Assembly (NCBI GenBank): GCA_965248995.1
Contig: CBDFKY010000005.1
Location: forward strand, 209,311 to 273,310
Source of the DNA: CBDFKY01 sp965248995
Lineage (GTDB): Bacteria > Pseudomonadota > Alphaproteobacteria > Rickettsiales > UBA998
Reading direction: 5' to 3'
Length of the DNA stretch: 64,000 nucleotides
Below the pieces are notes generated by a model, which did no database searches, was not told the origin of the DNA, and saw only the letters and a program-made list of their open reading frames with translations. Position 1 is the first letter of the stretch; every line of letters starts with the position of its first letter. Shown in pieces: positions 42,412 to 51,176 of this stretch. The position numbers and the translations under genes were made by a program.

Positions 42412-44190
42412 TCAATAGACACGCGCTTCCGGCAGTAAAGGTGCCTCCCCTTCCGACGCCTCGATTCTTACAGAACGCTTCAGGGTATGGATGCTATCGT
42501 CCTCTTCTTTCCATGCCAGGGTATGCGCCAGCCACTGCGCGTCGTTCCTTGCGGGAAAATCAGTGCGCGTATGCGCCCCGCGGGATTCCTGCCTGAAGAG
42601 GGCGGAAGCCAGCGTCACCCGTGACTGCACCATCAGGTTTTCCGTCTCGAGGGCGGTGACCAGACCGTTGTTCCACCGTAAATCGCTATGGTGAAGCCCA
42701 CAGTCCGATACGAACCGTTCCTGCAGCCGGTTCAGTGCATCCAGTCCCTTTTGAAGGCTTGCGGCGTCACGCAGGATACCCGTGTAAGCCTGCGTGATAT
42801 GCTGGGATTCCCGGCAGAAGGTATAAGGGTCCGTTCGCCCTTTCGCATGACGCAGCGTATCAAAGCGATGAAGAGCTCTTTCCAGTGACGATGCGGAGAA
42901 ATCCCGTCGGGTCAATGGAGTATGGCTGGCCGTGTACGCCCCGGTACGCTTGCCGAACACGATCAGATCGAGCAGGGAATTGCAGCCCAGTCGATTGGCA
43001 CCGTGAATGGAATTGCAGGCCGCTTCCCCGATGCAATACAGGCCTTCCACCACTTCGCCGTGCCGATCGAGCACCTGCCCGTCCAGATTGGCCGGCACGC
43101 CTCCCATCGTGTAATGGGCGGTCGGTACTACCGGAATGGGCTGCAAAGTCATGTCGATCCCTGCGAGATGCCGGGCGACGCTCTCGGTCCCTGGAAGATA
43201 GGTGGCGATATGTTCCGGCGTGATCGTCGTCAGGTCGAGATGGACGTAAGCTTTATCAGGCCCGCACCCCCTGCCCTCGCGGATTTCCTGCATGATGCAG
43301 CGCGTCACCACGTCGCGGGAAGCAAGATCCTTATATTTAGGGGCGTAGCGACTCATGAACGCCTCACCGTGCGCGTTTAGAAGCACGCCCCCCTCCGCCC
43401 GTGCCGCTTCGGAGATCAGCACCCCTGACCCTGCCAGACCCGTCGGATGGAACTGGATGAATTCCATATCCTGCACCGCCAGTCCCGCCCGCAGCACGAA
43501 TGCGTTGCCGTCCCCGGTACAGGTGGAAGAAGAAGTGGCGGAGGCAAAAATCTGGCCGTATCCGCCGGTCGCCAGAATCGTATGGGCCGCCTGAAAAAGG
43601 TGGAGATCCCCGGTCGCCAGTTCCCAGGCGATGCAGCCCGTGCACGCACCGTCACCGTTCATCAGCAGATCCAGCACGATGAATTCCTCAAAGAAAGCAA
43701 CAGGAAAACGCTGCACGTACGCGTATAGCCCCGTCATCATCGCATCGCCCGTGCGATCCGCCGCCGCGCAGGCGCGAAACGCCAAGTCTCCTTTACCGTA
43801 ATGGGTGGACATGCCGCCATACGGACGCTGGTAGATTTTGCCCTCCTCGTCACGGGTGAACGGTACGCCCATCGCTTCGAGATCATGAATGGCTTCCGGC
43901 GCGTGGCGGCACATATAGCGGATAGCGTCCTGATCGCCCAGCCAGTCGGAACCGCGGATCGTGTCATAGGCGTGCCAGCGCCAGTCATCCTCCGTCACGT
44001 TGCCGAGCGCCGCGTTGATCCCCCCCTGCGCTGCCACCGTATGGCTGCGTGTCGGAGGCACTTTAGTCACCACTCCCACCTTCGCCCCGTGCTTTGCCGC
44101 CTCGATCGCGGCGCGCAGTCCGGCGCCGCCCGCTCCGAGAATCAGTACGTCGAACGTGTGGGGGATAAGCGTATAACTGCCGTAATGCAT
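42412..44190 (-). CDS. sdhA: Succinate dehydrogenase/fumarate reductase flavoprotein
   Basis: The 592-residue flavoprotein has the dinucleotide fold (VLILGAGGAGLRAAIEAAKH), the histidine that carries FAD covalently (RSHTVAAQGG, His50), QFHPTGLAGSGVLISEAARAEGG with catalytic residues, and VPTAHYTMGGV with its active-site histidine. It oxidises succinate at the inner membrane together with SdhB, C and D. None of those genes is in the window, so it is separated from its usual operon. It follows ubiH on the minus strand with 14 bases between them. Confidence 0.93.
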   Translation of the reverse strand: MHYGSYTLIPHTFDVLILGAGGAGLRAAIEAAKHGAKVGVVTKVPPTRSHTVAAQGGINAALGNVTEDDWRWHAYDTIRGSDWLGDQDAIRYMCRHAPEAIHDLEAMGVPFTRDEEGKIYQRPYGGMSTHYGKGDLAFRACAAADRTGDAMMTGLYAYVQRFPVAFFEEFIVLDLLMNGDGACTGCIAWELATGDLHLFQAAHTILATGGYGQIFASATSSSTCTGDGNAFVLRAGLAVQDMEFIQFHPTGLAGSGVLISEAARAEGGVLLNAHGEAFMSRYAPKYKDLASRDVVTRCIMQEIREGRGCGPDKAYVHLDLTTITPEHIATYLPGTESVARHLAGIDMTLQPIPVVPTAHYTMGGVPANLDGQVLDRHGEVVEGLYCIGEAACNSIHGANRLGCNSLLDLIVFGKRTGAYTASHTPLTRRDFSASSLERALHRFDTLRHAKGRTDPYTFCRESQHITQAYTGILRDAASLQKGLDALNRLQERFVSDCGLHHSDLRWNNGLVTALETENLMVQSRVTLASALFRQESRGAHTRTDFPARNDAQWLAHTLAWKEEDDSIHTLKRSVRIEASEGEAPLLPEARVY

Positions 44191-44204
44191 GGAGTACGGT
44201 TACC

Positions 44205-45419
44205 TTAAATCGCTTCCTCGCGCAACATGCGCGGCAGATCCCCTTCCAGCCCCATGGCGGAGCGCATGAAAAAGGATTTCAGCGGAGAAATCCTGCTGAA
44301 AGCCGCCATACCGGCGCGACGGGCGCGGCCGACCAAGGGAGATGAACTGGAAAACAGCCGGTTGAGAATATCCGTCGTCGCTGTCATGCTGGTCGCATCC
44401 AGGCGCCGCCACTGCTGGTAATGCGCCAGTAAATTCGTCGAGCCGAGATCCTGCCCCAGACCTGCTGCATCCGCCAGAATTTCGGTAAGCACCGCGACAT
44501 CCCGGTAACCGAGATTCACGCCCTGACCCGCGATGGGATGGATCGCGTGGGCGGCGTCTCCGATCAGCACGGTACGGGACGCGATATAGGTTTCCGCCTG
44601 AAACAGGTTCAGGGGATAACAGTAACGCCTGCCCGTCAGATGAAAGCTACCCTGCTTTCCTTTCAGTTTCGACGCAAGGTGATGCGTAAACTCCACTTCC
44701 TCCATCTGGACCAGATAATCCGCCATCATAGTTTCCTCCGTCCAGACGATGGCGGAATGATACCCCCCCTTCATCGGCAGGATCGCCAGAGGCCCTGCCG
44801 GAAAAAACCATTCCACTGCCTGCCCGTTATGCGACTTTTCATGCGCGATCGTGCAGACGATCGCCTGCTGGTCGTAATCGTACTTGCGCGCGGTGATCCC
44901 CACTTTCTCACGTACCGAGGAATATCTCCCGTCCGCGATCACGAGCAGATCCGCCCGAATGGTTGTGGAGGATTCCAGCGTCGCACTCACTTTCGAGTCG
45001 AAGGAAACATCACGAAGCGCATCTCCGCCTTTGTACGTAATGCAGGGACAGGCCAGCATCCGCTCCAGCAGCACCTGCCGCAGATGCATGTTCGACACCA
45101 TGTATCCGAACGGTTCGCTGCCTAGCTCGTTCGATTCGAACAATATATCAGAAAATGCCTCTCCCTCCGTCACTAGGATGGACTCGATCGCTCCCGCCTC
45201 GTCGCATATTTTCTCCCAGACATCCAGGTGCTTCAGCACCTTCGTGGAAGCATGGGAAATCGCGCTGACCCGCCCGTCATAACCTGCTTTCAACACTTCA
45301 TCAGGCAACGCCTTGTCGACGACGATCACCGGAATGTTCTTTTTCGCCAGCGCGATCGCCTGCGCCGATCCCACCAGACCCGCGCCTACGATCAGAACGG
45401 GCGCCTCAAGCGGATCCAA
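44205..45419 (-). CDS. ubiH: UbiH/COQ6-type FAD-dependent monooxygenase
   Basis: The 404-residue enzyme has an N-terminal FAD fold (VLIVGAGLVGSAQAIALAK), the LVIADGRYSSVRE segment (the DG motif) and the conserved VLIGDAAHAIHPIAGQGVNLGYRDV block of the aromatic hydroxylase family. These enzymes hydroxylate ubiquinone precursors. Which ring position is used (UbiH, UbiF, UbiI or UbiL type) cannot be read. The sdhA gene follows 14 bases after its stop, a pairing of a quinone-synthesis gene with a quinone-using enzyme. Confidence 0.9.
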   Translation of the reverse strand: MDPLEAPVLIVGAGLVGSAQAIALAKKNIPVIVVDKALPDEVLKAGYDGRVSAISHASTKVLKHLDVWEKICDEAGAIESILVTEGEAFSDILFESNELGSEPFGYMVSNMHLRQVLLERMLACPCITYKGGDALRDVSFDSKVSATLESSTTIRADLLVIADGRYSSVREKVGITARKYDYDQQAIVCTIAHEKSHNGQAVEWFFPAGPLAILPMKGGYHSAIVWTEETMMADYLVQMEEVEFTHHLASKLKGKQGSFHLTGRRYCYPLNLFQAETYIASRTVLIGDAAHAIHPIAGQGVNLGYRDVAVLTEILADAAGLGQDLGSTNLLAHYQQWRRLDATSMTATTDILNRLFSSSSPLVGRARRAGMAAFSRISPLKSFFMRSAMGLEGDLPRMLREEAI

Positions 45420-45422
45420 CGC

Positions 45423-45806
45423 TTAAAAACCGAGCTGGAACACTACGCTTGGGCGGGGCTGGACCGGATAATGGTAGATGACCCTCGGCTGGGGATAGAC
45501 GTTATATACCGGCGGAGGGGCATAAACCTGCTGGGGATATACGTTATACACCCTTTCATACGAAGGCTGCCACGTCGAATAGGACTCGGTATAATATCCA
45601 CCGCCATTATTGTATCCGCCGCCGTTATAGTTCCTCTGCGGCGGACAGTTCCACGGATGGCCACGATGTTCGTTTTGATAATACTCATGACGGTTATAGC
45701 CGTCATAAAACTCGCGGTCCCGTCCGTAAGCCAGCGCCGTGGAAGAGAGGGACATCATTACCAGAGAAGTCATCACACATAATTTACGCAGCATATTATT
45801 TCTCAT
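45423..45806 (-). CDS. Tyr/Pro/Gly-rich secreted protein
   Basis: The 127-residue product has a signal peptide (about 1-26, ending STALA). The mature protein is low complexity: YNRHEYYQNEHRGHP, a GGGYNNGGGYY tract and repeated VYxVYPQ segments (VYNVYPQQ and VYNVYPQP). No cysteine pair except one near NCPPQ. Such proteins are often outer-membrane or envelope components of unknown function. It lies three bases upstream of ubiH on the same strand and divergently from the rpsM promoter. Confidence 0.75.
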   Translation of the reverse strand: MRNNMLRKLCVMTSLVMMSLSSTALAYGRDREFYDGYNRHEYYQNEHRGHPWNCPPQRNYNGGGYNNGGGYYTESYSTWQPSYERVYNVYPQQVYAPPPVYNVYPQPRVIYHYPVQPRPSVVFQLGF

Positions 45807-45939
45807 TCTCCCGTTTATTACCTAATCCATACCATATTTCGGATAACGCGGCAAAAAGATTCTGGCAGGCTCTCCAAGAGTTAATTATAAGGCGCATCCG
45901 TTAATTGTATGGCGAACTTATTTTTACCGACATTAGTGG

Positions 45940-45967
45940 TTGACTTATGGACTGCGTTACGTATTAT
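45940..45967 (+). promoter_or_regulatory. Putative sigma-70 promoter for rpsM
   Basis: TTGACT (45940-45945) and TATTAT (45962-45967) are separated by 16 bases, close to the consensus. It lies 41 bases before the rpsM start. This gives the rpsM-rplQ cluster its own promoter, consistent with the absence of secY and adk upstream. Confidence 0.6.
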
Positions 45968-46008
45968 CCGGCTCCTACTTTTTATTCTGTTTGTAAGGAA
46001 GACACTAC

Positions 46009-46377
46009 GTGGCAAGGATTGCAGGTGTAAATATCCCCTCAGGAAAGCGTCTTGAAATAGCGCTGACTTATATTCACGGCCTGGGCACGACACGTGCCAA
46101 GGAAACCTGCCAGAAGGCGGGAATCGACGCCAGCAAGCGTGTCAACCAGCTGACGGAATCGGAAATCATCAAGCTGCGCGAAACGATCGACGCAAGCTAC
46201 ACGGTGGAAGGTGAGCTGCGCCGTGAAGTGGGCATGAATATCAAGCGCCTGATGGACCTTGGATGTTATCGCGGTCTACGGCACCGCAAGCGGCTGCCGG
46301 TAAGAGGGCAGCGCACGCATACAAATGCGCGGACGCGTAAAGGGAAAGCCGTAGCAATCGCCGGCAAGAAAAAATAA
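46009..46377 (+). CDS. rpsM: 30S ribosomal protein S13
   Basis: The 122-residue protein begins ARIAGVNIPSGKRLEIALTY after a GTG start with TAAGGAAG before it. It has the standard C-terminus (VRGQRTHTNARTRKGKA). S13 lies in the head of the 30S subunit and contacts the P-site tRNA. In most alphaproteobacteria secY and adk precede it; here the upstream gene is unrelated and on the other strand, so the spc operon ends elsewhere. Confidence 0.97.
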   Translation: MARIAGVNIPSGKRLEIALTYIHGLGTTRAKETCQKAGIDASKRVNQLTESEIIKLRETIDASYTVEGELRREVGMNIKRLMDLGCYRGLRHRKRLPVRGQRTHTNARTRKGKAVAIAGKKK

Positions 46378-46397
46378 TCTCACCAGAGAAACAGGTC

Positions 46398-46787
46398 ATG
46401 GCTAAAGAAACCGCAAAATTAAAAAAGAAAGACCGTAAAAACGTGCCGTTCGGTGTGGCGCACGTGAACGCTTCTTTCAACAACACTATCATCACTATCA
46501 CCGATCCGAACGGTAACGCGATATCCTGGTCATCCGCCGGGGCGCATGGGTTCAAAGGGTCCAAAAAAGCCACGCCTTATGCTGCTCAGGTCACTGCGGA
46601 AGATGCCGGGCGCAAAGCTCAGGAACACGGGATGAAGACCATAGAAATCCGCGTAAAAGGTCCCGGGAGCGGCCGCGAATCGGCACTCCGCGCTTTTCAA
46701 ACGGTAGGATTCAACGTGACGGCTATTCGGGACGTGACGCCTGTTCCGCATAATGGTTGCCGCCCTCCTAAACGCCGCCGCGTCTAA
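46398..46787 (+). CDS. rpsK: 30S ribosomal protein S11
   Basis: The 129-residue protein has GVAHVNASFNNTIITITDPNG and a typical C-terminus (VTPVPHNGCRPPKRRRV). S11 forms part of the platform of the 30S subunit. It lies between rpsM and rpoA with 20 and 45 base gaps, as in other bacteria. Confidence 0.98.
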   Translation: MAKETAKLKKKDRKNVPFGVAHVNASFNNTIITITDPNGNAISWSSAGAHGFKGSKKATPYAAQVTAEDAGRKAQEHGMKTIEIRVKGPGSGRESALRAFQTVGFNVTAIRDVTPVPHNGCRPPKRRRV

Positions 46788-46832
46788 GGCCTCCCTTACA
46801 CTTCTCTCATCATCCTTTTTGGTAATAGATTC

Positions 46833-47858
46833 ATGGCAAATATTCTGAATAAAAACTGGCAGGATCTGATTAAGCCCGCAAAGATAGACATCGAACAGGT
46901 AGGCAGCAAAAACAATCGCGCCGTACTGCTTGCGGAGCCACTTGAGCGCGGTTTCGGAGTGACGCTCGGCGTCGCGCTTCGCCGTATTCTCCTTTCCTCC
47001 ATTCAGGGCGCGTCCGTTACCTCGATCAAGATCGACGGTGTGCTGCATGAATTTTCCGCCATCAACGGTGTGCGGGAAGATGTCACCAACATCATCCTCA
47101 ACATCAAAGAACTGCGCCTGCGCGCCCATACGGCTGAGCGTAAGAAACTGACGCTGCAGGCAAAAGGGCCATGCGAGGTGACCGCCGGGAAAATCACCGC
47201 CGGATCCGATATCGAAGTGATCAACAAGGATCTGGTCATCTGCACCCTGGACAAAGGGGCTGAACTGAATATGGAACTGTTCGTGGAAGTCGGCAAAGGG
47301 TATATCCCCGCCGCACAGAACCGCGATGAAGACCAGCCTATCGGCGTTATTCCTATCGATTCCATCTACTCCCCTGTCCTCAATGTCGCTTACCGCGTCG
47401 AAAACGCACGTGTCGGTAACCGGACGGATTATGATAAACTGATTCTCGACGTGACGACCGACGGTTCCATTACGCCAGACGACGCGGTTGCACTGTCTGC
47501 ACGTATTCTTCAGGATCAGCTTCGCCTGTTCATCAATTTTGAGGATATTCCTCTGGACGAAGAGCGCGGTGAGAAAAATGATCTGCCGTTCAGTGCTTAC
47601 CTGCTTAAAAAAGTGGATGAGCTGGAACTGTCCGTACGCTCCGCCAACTGCCTGAAAAACGATAATATCGTCTATATCGGCGATCTGGTGCAGAAGACGG
47701 AAGGCGAAATGCTCAAGACACCGAATTTTGGCCGTAAGTCCTTGAATGAAATCAAGGATGTTCTGGCAAACATGGGGCTTCGTTTCGGGATGGATGTCGC
47801 GGAATGGCCACCTGAAAACATCGAAGAACTGGCCCGCCGGTTCGAAGAGCCTTATTGA
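46833..47858 (+). CDS. rpoA: RNA polymerase alpha subunit
   Basis: The 341-residue protein has an N-terminal dimerisation domain (EPLERGFGVTLGVALRRILLSS) and a C-terminal domain (SVRSANCLKNDNIVYIGDLV, then NFGRKSLNEIKDVL) that binds UP elements and activators. The length is normal. It is in the conserved rpsK-rpoA-rplQ order. Confidence 0.98.
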   Translation: MANILNKNWQDLIKPAKIDIEQVGSKNNRAVLLAEPLERGFGVTLGVALRRILLSSIQGASVTSIKIDGVLHEFSAINGVREDVTNIILNIKELRLRAHTAERKKLTLQAKGPCEVTAGKITAGSDIEVINKDLVICTLDKGAELNMELFVEVGKGYIPAAQNRDEDQPIGVIPIDSIYSPVLNVAYRVENARVGNRTDYDKLILDVTTDGSITPDDAVALSARILQDQLRLFINFEDIPLDEERGEKNDLPFSAYLLKKVDELELSVRSANCLKNDNIVYIGDLVQKTEGEMLKTPNFGRKSLNEIKDVLANMGLRFGMDVAEWPPENIEELARRFEEPY

Positions 47859-47890
47859 ATCACATTACCTGTAAAGACTGAGAGAACGTC

Positions 47891-48307
47891 ATGCGTCACA
47901 ATATGAAAGGCCGTAAACTGAACCGCACCAGCGCCCACCGCAAAGCGCTGCTGGCCAATATGGCGGCGGCCCTGATCAAGCATGAACAGATCACCACTAC
48001 CCTGCCTAAAGCCAAGGAACTGCGCCCTTACGTAGAAAAACTGGTGACGCTCAGCAAACGCGGCGATCTGCATGCCCGCCGTCTGGCTGTTTCCAGCGTA
48101 CGCGACGAGTCGATGGTGCAGAAACTGTTTTCCACGCTTTCCGAGCGCTACCAATCCCGTAACGGCGGATATATCCGCGTTCTCAAAGCCGGTTTTCGTT
48201 ATGGTGACAATGCTCCGCTAGCCATTATCGAGCTGGTGGATCGTGATGAGAGCGCCAAAGGACAGGATTCGGGGTATGTGCCTGAGGACGACTCCCTGGC
48301 CGCTTAA
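47891..48307 (+). CDS. rplQ: 50S ribosomal protein L17
   Basis: The 138-residue protein has MRHNMKGRKLNRTSAHRKAL and KLVTLSKRGDLHARR, standard for L17, plus a short acidic C-terminal extension (PEDDSLAA). It is the last gene of the cluster and is followed after 22 bases by a strong terminator. Confidence 0.98.
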   Translation: MRHNMKGRKLNRTSAHRKALLANMAAALIKHEQITTTLPKAKELRPYVEKLVTLSKRGDLHARRLAVSSVRDESMVQKLFSTLSERYQSRNGGYIRVLKAGFRYGDNAPLAIIELVDRDESAKGQDSGYVPEDDSLAA

Positions 48308-48329
48308 GCTGTTACTTTCATTATTTCAT

Positions 48330-48363
48330 AAAAAAGACAGTTGCAGGTTCAGCTGTCTTTTTT
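48330..48363 (+). terminator. Rho-independent terminator after rplQ
   Basis: AAAAAAGACAG (48330-48340) pairs with CTGTCTTTTTT (48353-48363); three further pairs extend the stem inward. A T run closes it. It separates rplQ from the degP-like gene, whose start lies 13 bases later. Confidence 0.9.
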
Positions 48364-48376
48364 GTATGGATGAGCC

Positions 48377-49795
48377 ATGATACGAAAGAAAAAACTGTTT
48401 TCCTGCGTTATGCTCATCGCGTTTACTTTTTTAGTAAATTTGGGAAACAGCGGTGCAGAAGTGAATCCGACCGTTCCCACCTCACCTCAGAATATGCTGC
48501 TCTCATTTGCCCCTGTCGTAAAACAGGCGACACCTTCGGTGGTGAATATCTACACTTCCCGCCACATCCAGGTGGCACCCGATGTTTCTCCTTTATTCAA
48601 CGACCCTTTTTTCAATCAGTTTTTCGCCCCCCGGATGCAGGCTCAGCCAAAAGCACGGGAGGTGCAATCGCTGGGCTCCGGAGTCATCGTCGATCCTTCC
48701 GGGCTCGTCATCACCAGTCTGCATGTCGTCAAGGATGCCAGTGACATTCGTATCGTCCTGAGCGACAGGCGCGCTTTCGACGCTTCCGTCGTGGTGGCCG
48801 ACCAGGGAGCGGATCTCGCGTTGCTGCAGCTGAAACATGCGGAACAGCCGCTTCCCGCTCTCACCATCACGGATTCAGATACGCTTTCCGTGGGCGATCT
48901 GGTACTGGCGATCGGCAACCCGTTCGGAGTCGGGCAGACGGTGACCAGCGGGATTATTTCCGGTTTGTCGCGTTCCGCCGCCGGCGTAAACGATTATGAT
49001 TATTTCATCCAGACGGACGCCGCCATCAACCCCGGCAATTCCGGCGGGGCGCTGGTCAATATGCGCGGCGAACTGATCGGCATCAATACGGCGATTTTTT
49101 CCAAGTCGGGCGGTTCCATCGGAATCGGATTCGCTATCCCGTCCAACATGGTACGCGCGTTGCTGCATAACCGCGGAAAAGACGGCACCGTGATACGGCT
49201 GTGGCTCGGCGCCGAATACAGCGAAGTAACGCCGGAAGTGGCGAAGTCGCTCGGTTTGAGCCGGATTGCCGGTGCCTTGGTCGAAAACGTGATTACCGGT
49301 TCGCCTGCCGAGAAAGCAGGTCTGAAAGCCGGAGACGTCATCACCGAACTGGACGGTAAAGCGGTGGATTCCGTCGCGGCGCTGCGCTTCAAGATCGGGA
49401 CGGCTTCCGCGGACGCGCCCGTCACCCTTACCTATTTACGTCACAGCCAGTTGATGCATGTCGCCGTGTCCTTGACACCCCCTCCCGCAAGTCTGCCCGG
49501 TCAGGTAAAGACATTGAAAGGAAAACATGCCCTGAGCGGTGTGAAGGTGGGAACGGTCACCCCGCAGATGGCCTCCGCCTACCACCTGCCGCCGCACTTG
49601 AAAGCGGTGATCGTGCTGGAAGTTCCTTCCGACGCCCCTTCTTTTTTACGCGCGGGCGATATTATCACGGGCTGTAACGGCCATAAAGTGACGGAAGCCA
49701 AAGAGCTGGAACACGCGTTGTCCGGTCCTGCCGACGGACTGGATCTGCAGTTTATCCGTAACGGTCACCTCCTGCAGTTATCGTTGTCGGAATGA
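48377..49795 (+). CDS. degP: DegP/HtrA-family periplasmic serine protease
   Basis: The 472-residue protein has a signal peptide (about 1-27), a trypsin-like domain with the triad His116 (SLHVV), Asp146 (GADLALL) and Ser222 (GNSGGAL), and two PDZ domains (about 270-360 and 375-470). DegP-type proteases refold or degrade misfolded envelope proteins. It is the first gene after the ribosomal cluster and overlaps crcB by four bases, an arrangement seen in other alphaproteobacteria. Confidence 0.95.
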   Translation: MIRKKKLFSCVMLIAFTFLVNLGNSGAEVNPTVPTSPQNMLLSFAPVVKQATPSVVNIYTSRHIQVAPDVSPLFNDPFFNQFFAPRMQAQPKAREVQSLGSGVIVDPSGLVITSLHVVKDASDIRIVLSDRRAFDASVVVADQGADLALLQLKHAEQPLPALTITDSDTLSVGDLVLAIGNPFGVGQTVTSGIISGLSRSAAGVNDYDYFIQTDAAINPGNSGGALVNMRGELIGINTAIFSKSGGSIGIGFAIPSNMVRALLHNRGKDGTVIRLWLGAEYSEVTPEVAKSLGLSRIAGALVENVITGSPAEKAGLKAGDVITELDGKAVDSVAALRFKIGTASADAPVTLTYLRHSQLMHVAVSLTPPPASLPGQVKTLKGKHALSGVKVGTVTPQMASAYHLPPHLKAVIVLEVPSDAPSFLRAGDIITGCNGHKVTEAKELEHALSGPADGLDLQFIRNGHLLQLSLSE

Positions 49796-50184
49796 TGCCG
49801 GGGCTACGCTCATTTCCTCTGGTCGGTGCGGGCGGGATGATCGGAGCCATGCTGCGCCTCGCCATGGTCGCGGCGGTTTCCCTCGGCGCGGGCCAGCCTA
49901 CCGTGCTCGGCACCTTTGCCGTCAACGTTCTGGGTTCCTTTCTCATCGGAGTGTGTAACGGCTACGCACTGCACCGGGGTGGCCTGAACGACGCGATGAA
50001 ACTGTTTCTCGTACCCGGCATCCTCGGCGGGTTCACCACGTTTTCCGCGTTTGCATGGGACAGCGTGACGCTGTTCGAAAGGGCGGGCTACCTCTCTTCG
50101 CTCGTCTATATCGTGGCTTCCGTTACGCTTTCCATTCTGGCGGTGATCTGCGGTATGGGAATGATCCGGTGGATAAACATATGA
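49792..50184 (+). CDS. crcB: Fluoride ion channel CrcB/Fluc
   Basis: The 130-residue protein has four membrane helices, GTFAVNVLGSFLIGVCNGY near the first half and GGFTTFSAFAWDS, the conserved fluoride-path motifs. Fluc channels form dual-topology dimers that expel fluoride. The start overlaps degP by four bases and the stop overlaps rluC by four bases, so the three genes are coupled. No fluoride riboswitch was noticed. Confidence 0.94.
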   Translation: MMPGLRSFPLVGAGGMIGAMLRLAMVAAVSLGAGQPTVLGTFAVNVLGSFLIGVCNGYALHRGGLNDAMKLFLVPGILGGFTTFSAFAWDSVTLFERAGYLSSLVYIVASVTLSILAVICGMGMIRWINI

Positions 50185-51176
50185 GAACCTACACCGTCAC
50201 CCTTGCGGACGCGGGACTGCGGCTGGACCAATGGTGCAAGCGCCATGTGACCGAACTGTCTTACGGGCTTACGCAGAAACTGATCCGCAAGGGCGAGTTG
50301 AAAATCAACAAACGCAAGGCGGATCAGAAAACGCGGCTTGCCGAGGGCGACGTCATTACCATTTACGCCTCTTTCGACGAGGGTGACAGTCCGGCGAAAG
50401 AGGCAAAGCAGCCTTCAGCACCCCGCGTCAGCAAAAAACAGGCGGAAGAAACGCGGCGCTGGGTGATTTACGAAAATAACGCGTGCTTCGTACTGAACAA
50501 ACCGGCGGGCATGGCGGTGCAGGGAGGTTCGGGCGTGCGGGACTGCGTCGATACTCGCCTGGATACTTTGACGGATGAGCACAGTGAAAGGCCGCGCCTT
50601 GTCCACCGGATCGACCGTGATACCAGCGGCATCCTGCTGCTTGCTAAAAGCAGGGAAGCGGCGGCGCATTTGACGCAGGCGTTTCAGGATAAAAAAGCCA
50701 GAAAACTTTACTGGGCGCTGGTGGTCGGCGTGCCGGACCGGCCGATCGGTACCATTGAGCTGCCGCTGGCGAAGCGGGACCAAGGCGGTGGCATCCAAAA
50801 AATGTCGGTGTTGGTGGACCGCAACGAGGGACAATACGCCCTTACCCATTACCGGGTGGTTGCTTCCTTCGCAGGACGCGTCAGCTGGCTGGAGCTTTCC
50901 CCCGTGACCGGGCGCACCCACCAGTTGCGCGTTCACCTCAATGCGATCGGCTGCCCCGTTTACGGCGACGGAAAATACGGCGGGGCGGACGCATTCATCA
51001 ATCAGCCTCCGCTTGACAAGAAACTGCATCTGCATGCGCGTTATCTGGAGATCGACGATCCTGCGTATGGCCTGCGCGCCTATGCCGAAATGCCTGCGCA
51101 CATGTTCAACAGCTGGGATACGCTCGGTTTTCCTTACAAGGATGACGGCGTATCCCTGCTTGAATTGATGGATTGA
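50181..51176 (+). CDS. rluC: RluC/RluD-family 23S rRNA pseudouridine synthase
   Basis: The 331-residue protein has an N-terminal S4 domain (LRLDQWCKRHVTELSYG) and a catalytic domain with RLVHRIDRDTSGILLLAK (the catalytic aspartate is the second in HRIDRDTSG), VVASFAGRVSWLELSP and GRTHQLRVH. It converts uridines of 23S rRNA to pseudouridine. The ATG at 50181 overlaps the crcB stop. The exact rRNA positions cannot be read. Confidence 0.93.
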   Translation: MRTYTVTLADAGLRLDQWCKRHVTELSYGLTQKLIRKGELKINKRKADQKTRLAEGDVITIYASFDEGDSPAKEAKQPSAPRVSKKQAEETRRWVIYENNACFVLNKPAGMAVQGGSGVRDCVDTRLDTLTDEHSERPRLVHRIDRDTSGILLLAKSREAAAHLTQAFQDKKARKLYWALVVGVPDRPIGTIELPLAKRDQGGGIQKMSVLVDRNEGQYALTHYRVVASFAGRVSWLELSPVTGRTHQLRVHLNAIGCPVYGDGKYGGADAFINQPPLDKKLHLHARYLEIDDPAYGLRAYAEMPAHMFNSWDTLGFPYKDDGVSLLELMD

